Shown: positions 26,087-34,895, counted from the first letter of the stretch. The stretch: DNA of 64,000 nucleotides from Flavobacterium sp. J49 (GCF_011742145.1 NZ_JAAQQU010000103.1:66891-130890); one strand, 5' to 3'. Notes: generated by a model not told the origin, from the letters alone. Numbers and translations: made by a program.

Positions 26087-26599
26087 AATTTTCTTCATCT
26101 GTTCTTTCATCATCTTAATCTGATCATTCAGCATGTTTTGTTTGTCGAGCTTTTTCGCTTCGTTCAACAAAGTAGTGGCTTCCATTTTACGTCTTTTCGA
26201 CATGGCGATACCGGCTAAGTTCAGTTTGGCTACGGCTAAATCCATATCCATACTCAACCCTAATTCAATCGCTTTTTTGAAAAACTTCTCCGATTGGTGC
26301 AAATTGGTTTGCGATGTCATCAAGCCGTGCAAGTAATTGTAATAGCCTTGTTGTTTTCTTACCAAAGCCGTTTCAGGGTTTTTGATTTTGTCCAGCCAAA
26401 CTTTCGCTCCGGCAAAATCCTGTTTTCTTAATTTTAAGAATGCCAGTAAGATGTATTCGTTTTTATAATATAAAAAGATTGGAATGGCGGTCAATAAAAT
26501 CAGAAAAATACCATTGCCGATATTACCTTCCGTAAATTGCCAAACTCCTGCTACGACCATCAAAGCCGCTATAATTAATTTAATAAATCTGTGAAACAT
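26084..26599 (-). CDS. Membrane-anchored TPR-like protein
   Basis: A 171-residue protein with two N-terminal transmembrane helices (about 5-22 and 28-45, IKLIIAALMVVAGVWQF and GIFLILLTAIPIFLYY). It is followed by a helical cytoplasmic part with TPR-like helix pairs (AFLKLRKQDFAGAKVWLDKI, AEKFFKKAIELGL-like, AVAKLNLAGIAMSKRRKMEA). The family is known only as hypothetical in Flavobacteria. A scaffold role is inferred from TPR architecture; there is no catalytic motif. It is divergent from rpmH. Confidence 0.75.
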   Translation of the reverse strand: MFHRFIKLIIAALMVVAGVWQFTEGNIGNGIFLILLTAIPIFLYYKNEYILLAFLKLRKQDFAGAKVWLDKIKNPETALVRKQQGYYNYLHGLMTSQTNLHQSEKFFKKAIELGLSMDMDLAVAKLNLAGIAMSKRRKMEATTLLNEAKKLDKQNMLNDQIKMMKEQMKKI

Positions 26600-26662
26600 G
26601 TCTTTTGTTTTTTAGTGGCACAAAGGTAATAAAATGAATTAAAAATATTTTTAAAAAAGTGC

Positions 26663-26692
26663 TTGCCGGAAAAAAAAAGGTTTGTATATTTG
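26663..26692 (+). promoter_or_regulatory. Promoter of rpmH
   Basis: TTG (26663-26665) and TATATTTG (26685-26692) with 19 bases between form an exact Bacteroidota -33/-7 pair, followed by CACTC. The leader to the ATG is about 60 bases. Confidence 0.75.
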
Positions 26693-26755
26693 CACTCGGT
26701 TTTAAAACAGCCGTATACCATAGAAATTAATACAAGATTTTAAAGATACACAGCA

Positions 26756-26917
26756 ATGAGCAAAAGAACGTTTCAACCATCGAAAAGAAAAAGAAGAAAT
26801 AAACACGGATTTATGGACAGAATGGCTTCTGCAAATGGAAGAAAAGTCCTTGCGCGTCGTAGAGCAAAAGGAAGACATAAGTTGACTGTATCTTCTGAAC
26901 CAAGACACAAAAAATAA
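26756..26917 (+). CDS. rpmH: 50S ribosomal protein L34
   Basis: A 53-residue highly basic ribosomal protein. [19 protein letters not shown], then [19 protein letters not shown] and HKLTVS, are the invariant L34 blocks, with the short Bacteroidota C-terminal extension SSEPRHKK. It is too short for many gene callers. It has its own strong promoter and terminator and is not next to rnpA or dnaA here, as is usual outside those phyla where that operon is conserved. Confidence 0.97.
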
Positions 26918-26940
26918 TGATTAGAGACTAATCAATATCA

Positions 26941-26973
26941 AGCCGTTACTTTTATTAGTAGCGGCTTTTTTTT
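26941..26973 (+). terminator. Terminator of rpmH
   Basis: AGCCGTTACT and AGTAGCGGCT pair (one mismatch) around TTTATT and are followed by T8. Confidence 0.88.
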
Positions 26974-27013
26974 AAACCTGTTCATAAATATTGATAATTT
27001 TTTGAAGCTGTTT

Positions 27014-27085
27014 CCCGCTGTTCGTTGTATCTTTTACACCGGTCTGCGACCAGTGTAAAAGGATGCCACTGCCATCGGGGCTAGG
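27014..27085. other. Long imperfect hairpin element upstream of carB
   Basis: The ~72-base element has CTTTTACAC (27031-27039) pairing perfectly with GTGTAAAAG (27053-27061), continued inward by GGT/ACC around a CTGCG loop. Outward, the arms pair with bulges and G-U pairs to CCCG (27014-27017) with CGGG (27076-27079), about 25 pairs in total. It ends in GGGGCTAGG. From memory, hairpins with this ending recur in Flavobacterium intergenic regions; I cannot verify that here. It may be a mobile palindromic repeat or a structured leader of carB. Confidence 0.65.
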
Positions 27086-27125
27086 ATTAAGAATAAACAA
27101 CAACATACATTTGATATTAAGAGGA

Positions 27126-27144
27126 GAATGTCCGGTGGACATTC
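27126..27144 (+). promoter_or_regulatory. Perfect hairpin in the carB leader
   Basis: GAATGTCC and GGACATTC pair perfectly over 8 bp around GGT, 43 bases before the carB ATG. There is no T tract, so it is not a standard terminator; it may be an operator or a leader structure. Confidence 0.5.
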
Positions 27145-27187
27145 GGTAAACTAAACAACAACTAAACTACAAAACAACAACACTACA

Positions 27188-30040
27188 ATGCCTAAAGACA
27201 ACTCCATCAAATCGGTTTTAATTATTGGTTCAGGACCCATCGTAATCGGACAAGCCTGCGAATTTGATTATGCCGGTTCCCAATCTGCTCGTTCACTCAG
27301 AGAAGAAGGAATCGAAGTCATCTTAATCAATTCCAATCCGGCAACGATTATGACCGATCCCAGCATGGCCGACCATGTTTACCTTTTGCCACTAACCACC
27401 AAATCGATTATCCAGATTTTAAAAAATCACCCGCAAATTGACGCCGTGTTACCAACCATGGGCGGACAAACCGCTTTGAACCTTTGTTTGGAAGCCGATG
27501 AAAAAGGTATCTGGCAAGATTTTGGAGTAAGGTTAATCGGAGTGGATATTAACGCCATCAACATTACTGAAGACCGTGAGCAATTCAAACAATTGCTTGA
27601 AAAAATAGGCGTGCCAACTGCACCTGCGAAAACGGCGACTTCTTTCTTAAAAGGAAAAGAAATAGCACAAGAATTCGGTTTCCCATTGGTAATCCGTCCT
27701 TCGTTTACCTTGGGTGGAACCGGAGCGGCTTTCGTACACAAAAAAGAAGATTTTGATGAGTTACTAACCCGAGGTTTAGAAGCGTCACCCATTCACGAAG
27801 TCTTAATCGATAAAGCTTTATTAGGTTGGAAAGAATACGAATTAGAATTACTTCGCGATCAAAATGACAACGTGGTAATCATCTGTTCCATCGAAAATAT
27901 GGACCCAATGGGAATCCACACCGGAGATTCGATTACGGTAGCGCCGGCGATGACTTTGTCTGACACAACCTTCCAAAAAATGCGTGATATGGCCATTTTG
28001 ATGATGCGTTCTATCGGAAATTTTGCCGGAGGTTGTAATGTGCAATTTGCCGTTTCTCCAGACGAAAGAGAGGACATTGTAGCCATCGAAATCAATCCGC
28101 GTGTATCTCGTTCCTCAGCCTTAGCCTCAAAAGCAACCGGTTATCCGATTGCGAAAGTGGCCACCAAACTAGCGTTAGGCTACAACCTAAACGAACTGCA
28201 AAACCAAATTACCAAATCAACTTCCGCCTTATTCGAACCAACCTTGGATTACGTAATCGTAAAAATCCCGCGTTGGAACTTCGACAAGTTCGAAGGTTCA
28301 GACCGAACCTTAGGATTGCAAATGAAATCGGTAGGTGAAGTAATGGGCATCGGACGTTCGTTCCAAGAAGCCTTGCACAAAGCGACTCAATCACTAGAAA
28401 TCAAGCGCAACGGAATCGGAGCAGACGGAAAAGGCTATAAAAACTACGAACAAATTATCGAGAAACTGACTTTCGCGAGTTGGGACCGAGTATTTGTGAT
28501 TTACGATGCGATTGCCATGGGAATTCCTTTGAGCAGAATCCACGAAATCACCAAAATAGACATGTGGTTCTTAAAACAATACGAAGAATTATACTTGCTG
28601 GAAAGAGAAATTTCCAACTACAAAGTAGATACTTTACCCAAAGAATTATTACTCGAAGCCAAACAAAAAGGCTACGGTGACCGTCAGATTGCCCACATGA
28701 TGGGTTGTTTGGAAAGTCAGGTTTACAAACTGCGAGAGGAAATGAATGTGAAGCGTGTTTACAAATTGGTAGACACTTGTGCCGCCGAATTTAAAGCATT
28801 AACACCATATTATTATTCAACCTTCGAAGCACAAATCCAAACCGCTAGTGGAGAAAGATACGTTCACAACGAAAGTATTGTCACTCCTAAAAAGAAAGTT
28901 GTGGTTTTAGGTTCGGGACCAAACCGTATCGGACAAGGAATTGAGTTTGATTATTCATGTGTTCACGGGGTTTTAGCAGCCAAAGAATGTGGCTACGAAA
29001 CCATCATGATCAACTGTAATCCTGAAACGGTTTCGACTGATTTTGATACAGCTGATAAGTTGTACTTCGAACCGGTGTTTTGGGAGCACATTTACGATAT
29101 CATTCAACACGAAAAACCGGAAGGTGTAATAGTACAGCTAGGCGGACAAACCGCTTTAAAATTGGCTGAAAAATTAGACCGTTACGGCATCAAAATATTA
29201 GGAACTTCTTTCGATGCTTTGGATTTAGCCGAAGACAGAGGTCGTTTCTCAGAGTTGTTAACCGACTTAAAAATTCCGTTTCCAAAATTTGGCGTAGCCG
29301 AAAATGCAGACCAAGCGTCAGCTCTAGCCGATGTTTTAGATTTTCCGTTATTGGTTCGTCCTTCTTATGTATTGGGCGGTCAAGGCATGAAAATTGTCAT
29401 CAACAAACAAGAATTAGAAGAACACGTAATCGACTTGCTAAAGAATATACCCGGCAACAAATTGTTGCTTGACCATTATTTAGACGGAGCCATTGAAGCT
29501 GAAGCAGATGCTATTTGTGATGGAGAAAATGTTTACATCATCGGAATCATGGAGCACATCGAGCCTTGTGGTGTGCACTCGGGTGATTCGAATGCGACTT
29601 TACCACCGTTTAACTTGGGCGAATTTGTAATGCAACAAATCAAAGACCATACAAAGAAAATTGCTTTGGCTCTGAGAACCGTTGGTTTAATCAATATCCA
29701 ATTTGCCATCAAAGATGATATCGTTTACATCATCGAAGCCAATCCGAGAGCGTCGCGTACCGTGCCGTTTATTGCAAAAGCTTATGGCGAACCTTATGTA
29801 AACTATGCTACCAAAGTAATGTTGGGAGAAAACAAAGTAACCGACTTCACTTATAATCCACAATTGAAAGGTTATGCGATTAAGCAACCGGTATTCTCTT
29901 TCAGCAAATTTCCGAATGTAAACAAAGCTTTAGGACCGGAAATGAAATCAACAGGAGAAAGCATCTTATTCATAGATGATTTGAAAGACGATCAATTCTA
30001 CGAATTGTACTCCAGAAGAAAAATGTACTTAAGTAAATAA
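27188..30040 (+). CDS. carB: Carbamoyl-phosphate synthase large subunit (short form)
   Basis: Makes carbamoyl phosphate from bicarbonate, ATP and ammonia (delivered by CarA) for pyrimidine and arginine synthesis. The protein has two homologous ATP-grasp halves: SVLIIGSGPIVIGQACEFDYAGSQ opens the first (about 8-30) and VVVLGSGPNRIGQGIEFDYSCVH the second (about 565-590). RPSFTLGGTG and RPSYVLGGQGM are the nucleotide loops. At 950 residues it ends at about the point (SRRKMYLSK) where the ~130-residue MGS-like allosteric domain of the ~1070-residue E. coli enzyme would begin. carA is not in this window. It has its own long structured leader and a terminator. Confidence 0.97.
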   Translation: MPKDNSIKSVLIIGSGPIVIGQACEFDYAGSQSARSLREEGIEVILINSNPATIMTDPSMADHVYLLPLTTKSIIQILKNHPQIDAVLPTMGGQTALNLCLEADEKGIWQDFGVRLIGVDINAINITEDREQFKQLLEKIGVPTAPAKTATSFLKGKEIAQEFGFPLVIRPSFTLGGTGAAFVHKKEDFDELLTRGLEASPIHEVLIDKALLGWKEYELELLRDQNDNVVIICSIENMDPMGIHTGDSITVAPAMTLSDTTFQKMRDMAILMMRSIGNFAGGCNVQFAVSPDEREDIVAIEINPRVSRSSALASKATGYPIAKVATKLALGYNLNELQNQITKSTSALFEPTLDYVIVKIPRWNFDKFEGSDRTLGLQMKSVGEVMGIGRSFQEALHKATQSLEIKRNGIGADGKGYKNYEQIIEKLTFASWDRVFVIYDAIAMGIPLSRIHEITKIDMWFLKQYEELYLLEREISNYKVDTLPKELLLEAKQKGYGDRQIAHMMGCLESQVYKLREEMNVKRVYKLVDTCAAEFKALTPYYYSTFEAQIQTASGERYVHNESIVTPKKKVVVLGSGPNRIGQGIEFDYSCVHGVLAAKECGYETIMINCNPETVSTDFDTADKLYFEPVFWEHIYDIIQHEKPEGVIVQLGGQTALKLAEKLDRYGIKILGTSFDALDLAEDRGRFSELLTDLKIPFPKFGVAENADQASALADVLDFPLLVRPSYVLGGQGMKIVINKQELEEHVIDLLKNIPGNKLLLDHYLDGAIEAEADAICDGENVYIIGIMEHIEPCGVHSGDSNATLPPFNLGEFVMQQIKDHTKKIALALRTVGLINIQFAIKDDIVYIIEANPRASRTVPFIAKAYGEPYVNYATKVMLGENKVTDFTYNPQLKGYAIKQPVFSFSKFPNVNKALGPEMKSTGESILFIDDLKDDQFYELYSRRKMYLSK

Positions 30041-30042
30041 AT

Positions 30043-30075
30043 AAAAAATCCCGAGTGTGAGCTCGGGATTTTTTT
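30043..30075. terminator. Bidirectional terminator after carB
   Basis: AAATCCCGAG and CTCGGGATTT pair around a short loop with flanking A and T tracts, between convergent carB and the type IX cargo gene. Confidence 0.92.
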
Positions 30076-30078
30076 ATG

Positions 30079-32217
30079 TTAGTTTTTAACTAATTTGTAT
30101 GTTGCTTTTCCTTGTTCCGTATTGATGGTTACGAAATAAAAACCACTTTGAAAGGCACTGATGTCTATTGGCTTCAAATGCTGAACTGTATCGGCTTGAA
30201 GTCGCTTGCCGTTGAGGTCAAAGATTTCATATTGCGCACTCAATTCGTTTTGCATTTCAATTACAAAATGATTTGATGTCGGATTCGGATACAAAGTGAA
30301 ATTACTTTGAATGTTTTCATTTATTGATAAAGCCACCATTTCGGTAGTTACTGTATTGGTAAGAATGGGCGGATTGTAATCGAAATAAATATTTGAATTG
30401 GAACTGGCAATATCGCCAACGGCAAAGTTACTTACAGGTTTGATTTTATAAACCATCCAACCATGACTTGCCGGTTCGTTAGCCGACTCATAAGGTAAAT
30501 CAATATTGGAGAAAGTATAAGTCAAATCATTGCCATAACGCAGTTGGATGTCGGCCGTATGGCTTGAAGCAATAGGCTCAAAAGTATTCCAATCTAATTT
30601 AGCGTCGAGCGTTTCTTTAATCACCACAGTAGTAGCATTAGCGGTTCCGGTATTTTGAAAACGAGTGACATAAGTCAAGTAATTACTACCTTCCGCAGTG
30701 GTGATGGTTGAACCTTCAATAACGGTTTTATCATTGGGGTCAAACGAACTCCTAACGATTTGGTCCCAAACCATAGTGTTATTAGCTACATTACTGTCAC
30801 CGGCAATTGGATTTGCTACCACCGTAAAGTTTAATAAATCATTGACGTTTACAGCCGGTGGAATTAGCACGTTTAAGGACAGATTAATTTGTCGACTTTC
30901 AAATGGTAATAGGTTGGTGTAATTCCAAGTCAAAGTATTGGTAGTCGAACTGTTTTGAATAGGAGTACTATTGCCAAAAGTCAATTTTCCATTGTCAAAA
31001 GTCAACTGAACGCTTCCATTGAGATTGGTGCTTCCATGATTAGTATATACAATTCTGTATGTTGCCACATTGCCCGGAATAGCTTGGTTGATGTTGAACA
31101 TATTTACGTTCAAATCGGCAAAATTGGCGGCTGAACTGATGCAAAAGTTAGTGTTATTGTAATTCATTCCTGAGCCTGAGCTTACAATTACTGTCGAACT
31201 TGGATTGGAAGTAAAATTAGAATTTAAATTGTTCAATGCAGAGGTTGTATAATTACCGACATTCGGAATTAAAATCTGATAATTTCCGGCAGCATTAGTG
31301 TAACTGGCATAGTTGTAAGTGCCGTCTGTGGTATTGACTCTTCGATTAGGAAAACTAAGTCCGGTAGCACAATTGTCACTATTAGCATTGAATGTCACTG
31401 TTCCTGTAATTTTATTGGGCAATAAACTCGTTAATGGTGTTACAATATTGGCACCATTTGGATTTGGGCAGGCACAATAGGATTCATCTTGAAAATAACC
31501 GCCCACATCACATGGACCAAATGATATTATATAGGAAGTGTTATATACATAACCCAAATCAACATCAGCTTGAGTGATATAATGAATTCCCGATGTGATG
31601 TAGAAACCACCTGTAAAAACAGGGTTAGTCACAATAGCGTTGCTGTCATAAATTTCTCCTCCATCTGATCCACCAGAAACGGTGTAGGTATAGTTGATAA
31701 TATCACCAACATCAACTATGGAGTTATTGTTTAAGTCTTGGTAAACACCATCTTGAGAGCCATAAATATAAACAAAATAGGAACTTGTTGTAGGCAAGTT
31801 GTTGTAATATGTGCCCGGCAACCCGTTGGTGTCATATCCAAATGGATCTGAAGACAAGTCGGTTATCTCGGTAGTTGTTGAAGAAGGCGTTGCATGAACG
31901 ATTACTTGACTTTGATCATAACAACCACTACCCAATTTTTGGGCCGTTAAACCGGTAATTTCCTCTCCCGGAGCTAAAGTTGCTATTGTCCCAAACCAAA
32001 AAGTCATGCCAAAAGTATTTGGTCCTTGTGTGACAAAAACGTTGGTTAAGGTTTCTTCTCCAATATTTTTAATACTGATATTATAATAAATGTCTGTACC
32101 TAAATTAGTAGCGGACATTAATATCCCAATAGCAGGGTTAACAGTAGTTTTCTCTTTCGGCTTAGCCAAGACAATAGAAAAAGTCAGTAAAAAGAGGAAT
32201 AGTAGTTTTTGTTTCAT
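30079..32217 (-). CDS. Type IX-secreted repeat/adhesin-like protein with type A sorting domain
   Basis: A 712-residue secreted protein. The signal peptide is 1-18 (MKQKLLFLFLLTFSIVLA). The middle is DUF11/DUF7619-like beta-sandwich sequence (GTATYRIVYTNHGSTNLNGS-like stretches, SFDPNDKTVIEGSTITTAEG). The C-terminal ~75 residues are a T9SS type A domain: FTLYPNPTSNHFVIEM, IFDLNGKRLQ, FQSGFYFVTINTEQG, KLVKN. It is exported by the Sec and gliding/Por machinery and probably attached to or released from the surface. Asn/Thr-rich composition fits. The target function is unknown. Confidence 0.9.
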   Translation of the reverse strand: MKQKLLFLFLLTFSIVLAKPKEKTTVNPAIGILMSATNLGTDIYYNISIKNIGEETLTNVFVTQGPNTFGMTFWFGTIATLAPGEEITGLTAQKLGSGCYDQSQVIVHATPSSTTTEITDLSSDPFGYDTNGLPGTYYNNLPTTSSYFVYIYGSQDGVYQDLNNNSIVDVGDIINYTYTVSGGSDGGEIYDSNAIVTNPVFTGGFYITSGIHYITQADVDLGYVYNTSYIISFGPCDVGGYFQDESYCACPNPNGANIVTPLTSLLPNKITGTVTFNANSDNCATGLSFPNRRVNTTDGTYNYASYTNAAGNYQILIPNVGNYTTSALNNLNSNFTSNPSSTVIVSSGSGMNYNNTNFCISSAANFADLNVNMFNINQAIPGNVATYRIVYTNHGSTNLNGSVQLTFDNGKLTFGNSTPIQNSSTTNTLTWNYTNLLPFESRQINLSLNVLIPPAVNVNDLLNFTVVANPIAGDSNVANNTMVWDQIVRSSFDPNDKTVIEGSTITTAEGSNYLTYVTRFQNTGTANATTVVIKETLDAKLDWNTFEPIASSHTADIQLRYGNDLTYTFSNIDLPYESANEPASHGWMVYKIKPVSNFAVGDIASSNSNIYFDYNPPILTNTVTTEMVALSINENIQSNFTLYPNPTSNHFVIEMQNELSAQYEIFDLNGKRLQADTVQHLKPIDISAFQSGFYFVTINTEQGKATYKLVKN

Positions 32218-32276
32218 TGATGTTGGTTTTAGTAACTGTTTGACATCAATAAAGATATAAAAAACAATGTAAGTTT

Positions 32277-32681
32277 TTACTTTTTTTTCTCTTCCTCTTC
32301 TAAATCACTTAAATGGAAACGCAAAGCCGTTACCGAAATACTAATCTCCCAAAAAGAAATCGCCAACGAAGTCAATAAACACAGTAGGCTTGCGGCAAAA
32401 AGATAAATACCGGCAGTATGCCATTCTACAAACAAACAAAGCATGGCAAACACTGAAAGAAACAAACACAATACGCCGAAAAGCTGCATATAACGAATTA
32501 AAGACAGTCTCAGGTTGAGGTTTTTAATCTGCAACAAAATGCTTCGTGTATGGTTTTCGTCATAATGCTTTTTCAGGCTGCGAACGATTTGAGCAATCGT
32601 CAAAAAACGATTGGTATAGGCCAACAAAATCAACGAAGTTGCAGAGAATAAAAGCGCCGGAGTTTCTATGTTGAGTGTCAT
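32277..32681 (-). CDS. DUF2721 membrane protein
   Basis: A 134-residue protein from the ATG at 32681 (MTLNIETPALLFSATSLILLAYTNRF). An in-frame upstream start would lie inside the htpG terminator, so it was rejected. There are three transmembrane helices (about 8-27, 65-85 and 92-112) with a loop LTIAQIVRSLKKHYDENH, matching DUF2721. The function is unknown. The tail is acidic then basic (DLEEEEKKK). Confidence 0.83.
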   Translation of the reverse strand: MTLNIETPALLFSATSLILLAYTNRFLTIAQIVRSLKKHYDENHTRSILLQIKNLNLRLSLIRYMQLFGVLCLFLSVFAMLCLFVEWHTAGIYLFAASLLCLLTSLAISFWEISISVTALRFHLSDLEEEEKKK

Positions 32682-32733
32682 GGTAAGGGTAAAGTTTGAT
32701 TTACGAATACGAAGTTCGACAAATTTAGCCAAT

Positions 32734-32770
32734 AAAAAAACCTGCAAGTTTTCACTCACAGGTTTTTTTT
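32734..32770 (-). terminator. Terminator of htpG
   Basis: Read leftward, AAAACCTGTGA and CAGGTTTTT pair around a looser inner GTGAAAAC stem and are followed by T7. Confidence 0.8.
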
Positions 32771-32774
32771 ACTA

Positions 32775-32798
32775 TTGCCTTTTGGCTAATGCCTAATT
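32775..32798. repeat. 7-bp degenerate tandem array (TTGCCTN)
   Basis: TTGCCTT, TTGGCTA and ATGCCTA are followed by ATTACTT in strict 7-base register. The array ends in the htpG stop codon (32797-32799) and begins right beside the terminator. Confidence 0.6.
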
Positions 32799-34698
32799 AC
32801 TTGATCAACTCAAAACTTCTCTTTACAAAAGCGGTTAATTCTTCGCCTTTTAATAAACCTTGAGAAATCTTAGCCAAGTCTAATGCTTGTTTCACCAAAC
32901 TCTCCTGAGCCGATTTGTCCGAAGTGTTTAAAATGGTTGTGGCCAAATCAGAATTGGTATTCACCACTAAATTATACATTTCAGGGAAATTGCCCATGCC
33001 GAACATACCGCCGCCACCGGTTTGACTCATTTCTTTCATTCTTCGCATGAATTCCGGTTGGGTAATGATGAATGGCGCTGCGCTGCTGTCCATTGGCTCC
33101 AATTGTACTGAGTAATTGGTTTTGGGTACAATTTCTTCTAAAACCGTTTTCAATTGCGTTGATTCTTCTTCAGACAGTTTTGAAATTTGAGTGTCTTCCT
33201 TTTGAATTAATTTATCGATATGGTCTGAGTCGACACGTGTAAAGGTCAAGTTCTCATTATCGCTTTCTAATTTCTGAATCAAATGCGAAACGATAGGCGA
33301 ATCTAATAACAATACTTCGTATCCTTTGTCTTTGGCGATTTCCACATAGCTGTGTTGTGCATCTTTATTGGAAGCATACAAGACTACTAATTTTCCGTTT
33401 TTGTCGGTTTGGTTTGCCGTAATGGCTTCTTTTAATTCGGCCAATGTGTAATATTTGTCATCTACTGTTGGATACAAAACAAAATCACCGGCTTTTTCGT
33501 AGAATTTCGGTTCCGATAACATCCCGTATTCCAAAACGATTTTGATGTCGTTCCATTTTTTCTCGAAGTCTTCGCGGTTTTCGTTGAATAACGATTTCAA
33601 TTTATCAGCCACTTTACGGGTGATGTAATTCGAAATTTTCTTCACATTGCCATCGGCTTGCAAATAAGAACGCGATACGTTCAACGGAATATCCGGAGAA
33701 TCAATAACACCTTTCAGCATGCCTAAAAACTCAGGAACAATTCCTTCAACGTTGTCTGTTACATAAACCTGATTTTGGTACAATTGAATTTTGTCTTTTT
33801 GCAACTGCAAATCGGCTGACATTTTTGGGAAGTACAAAATTCCGGTCAAGTTGAAAGGATAATCCACATTCAAATGAATATTGAACAATGGTTCTTCAAA
33901 CTGCATTGGGTACAATTCGCGGTAGAAATTTTTATAATCTTCATCGGTCAAATCCACCGGTTGCTTAGTCCACGCCGGATTTGGATTGTTGATGATGTTG
34001 TCCACTTCCACTTCGGTGAAAATATTGTCTTTGTCTTCTTCGGCAACGGATTCGCCTTTTTTCTGTTCGATTTTTTCTTTTCGGGTACCAAATTTAATCG
34101 GCACCGGCATGAATTTGTTGTATTTGGTTAGCAATTCACGGATTCGGTATTCTTCCAAAAATTCTAAAGAATCTTCGGCGATGTGCAAGATGATTTCGGT
34201 TCCTCTGTCGGTTTTGTCATGCGGTTCCAAAGTGAACTCCGGACTACCGTCACAAGTCCAGTGTGCCGCCGGTTCGTCTTTGTACGATTTGGTGATGATT
34301 TCCACTTTTTCCGCTACCATGAAGGCAGAATAGAAACCTAATCCAAAATGACCAATGATACCTGAATCTTTGGCAGAGTCTTTATATTTTTCAAGGAATT
34401 CTTCGGCTCCTGAGAATGCCACTTGGTTGATGTATTTCTCCACTTCTTCGGCAGTCATTCCCAAACCTTGGTCGATGAGGTGCAATTTTTTCCCCTCTTT
34501 GTCGATTTTAACTTCAATAATTGGGTTGCCATATTCTACTTTGGCTTCGCCAATACTGGTTAAATGTTTTAATTTTAAAGTAGCATCCGTAGCATTGGAT
34601 ACCAATTCACGCAAGAAAATTTCGTGGTCGCTGTATAAAAACTTCTTGATTAGCGGAAAGATGTTTTCTACTGATACATTAATTTTTCCTGTTGTCAT
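32797..34698 (-). CDS. htpG: Molecular chaperone HtpG (Hsp90)
   Basis: Bacterial Hsp90, a dimeric ATP-dependent chaperone. The 633-residue protein has the GHKL N-terminal ATPase (LRELVSNATDA with the catalytic-lid Asn, DQGLGMT and GHFGLGFYSAFMVA at about 75-130), a middle domain (NVSRSYLQAD with the catalytic-loop Arg) and a dimerisation domain ending near AFVKRSFELIK. It has its own promoter and a leader containing a GC-rich palindrome just before the start codon. Confidence 0.97.
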   Translation of the reverse strand: MTTGKINVSVENIFPLIKKFLYSDHEIFLRELVSNATDATLKLKHLTSIGEAKVEYGNPIIEVKIDKEGKKLHLIDQGLGMTAEEVEKYINQVAFSGAEEFLEKYKDSAKDSGIIGHFGLGFYSAFMVAEKVEIITKSYKDEPAAHWTCDGSPEFTLEPHDKTDRGTEIILHIAEDSLEFLEEYRIRELLTKYNKFMPVPIKFGTRKEKIEQKKGESVAEEDKDNIFTEVEVDNIINNPNPAWTKQPVDLTDEDYKNFYRELYPMQFEEPLFNIHLNVDYPFNLTGILYFPKMSADLQLQKDKIQLYQNQVYVTDNVEGIVPEFLGMLKGVIDSPDIPLNVSRSYLQADGNVKKISNYITRKVADKLKSLFNENREDFEKKWNDIKIVLEYGMLSEPKFYEKAGDFVLYPTVDDKYYTLAELKEAITANQTDKNGKLVVLYASNKDAQHSYVEIAKDKGYEVLLLDSPIVSHLIQKLESDNENLTFTRVDSDHIDKLIQKEDTQISKLSEEESTQLKTVLEEIVPKTNYSVQLEPMDSSAAPFIITQPEFMRRMKEMSQTGGGGMFGMGNFPEMYNLVVNTNSDLATTILNTSDKSAQESLVKQALDLAKISQGLLKGEELTAFVKRSFELIK

Positions 34699-34707
34699 AA
34701 TTCGATT

Positions 34708-34737
34708 TTTAAACCTGCCAAACGGCAGGCGGGTTAA
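34708..34737 (-). promoter_or_regulatory. Palindrome in the htpG leader
   Basis: Read leftward, CCTGCC and GGCAGG pair around GTTT, with outer AACC/GGTT pairing, 10 bases before the htpG ATG (34698). It lies between the promoter and the start and could occlude translation. Short palindromes of this CCTGCC/GGCAGG type seem to recur in Flavobacteriaceae genomes, from memory only. Confidence 0.5.
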
Positions 34738-34758
34738 ACAATTTGAAAATCAATCAGT

Positions 34759-34792
34759 CAAAACTAATACCAATTGTGCCGTTTATGACAAA
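34759..34792 (-). promoter_or_regulatory. Promoter of htpG
   Basis: Leftward, TTTG (34792-34789) and TAGTTTTG (34766-34759) are 22 bases apart, a plausible Bacteroidota promoter with a leader of about 55 bases. Confidence 0.5.
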
Positions 34793-34895
34793 TTGACGTA
34801 GTAACAATTCTACAAGGATTAAGTAAAATTATGTAAACGGAAAATCAAAAATGAGCGTATATTTGTCTATATTAATTCATAATCTCATAATAAGG

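Noticed and set aside
26702..26908. 68-codon open frame antisense to rpmH
   Set aside because: The forward strand gives a perfect L34 protein with promoter and terminator.
27427..27792. 121-codon open frame antisense to carB
   Set aside because: It lies within the first ATP-grasp half of carB, which is intact; the frame is a shadow.
34355..34801. 148-codon open frame antisense to the htpG start
   Set aside because: The htpG N-terminal ATPase is fully conserved on the other strand, and the antisense frame runs through its promoter.
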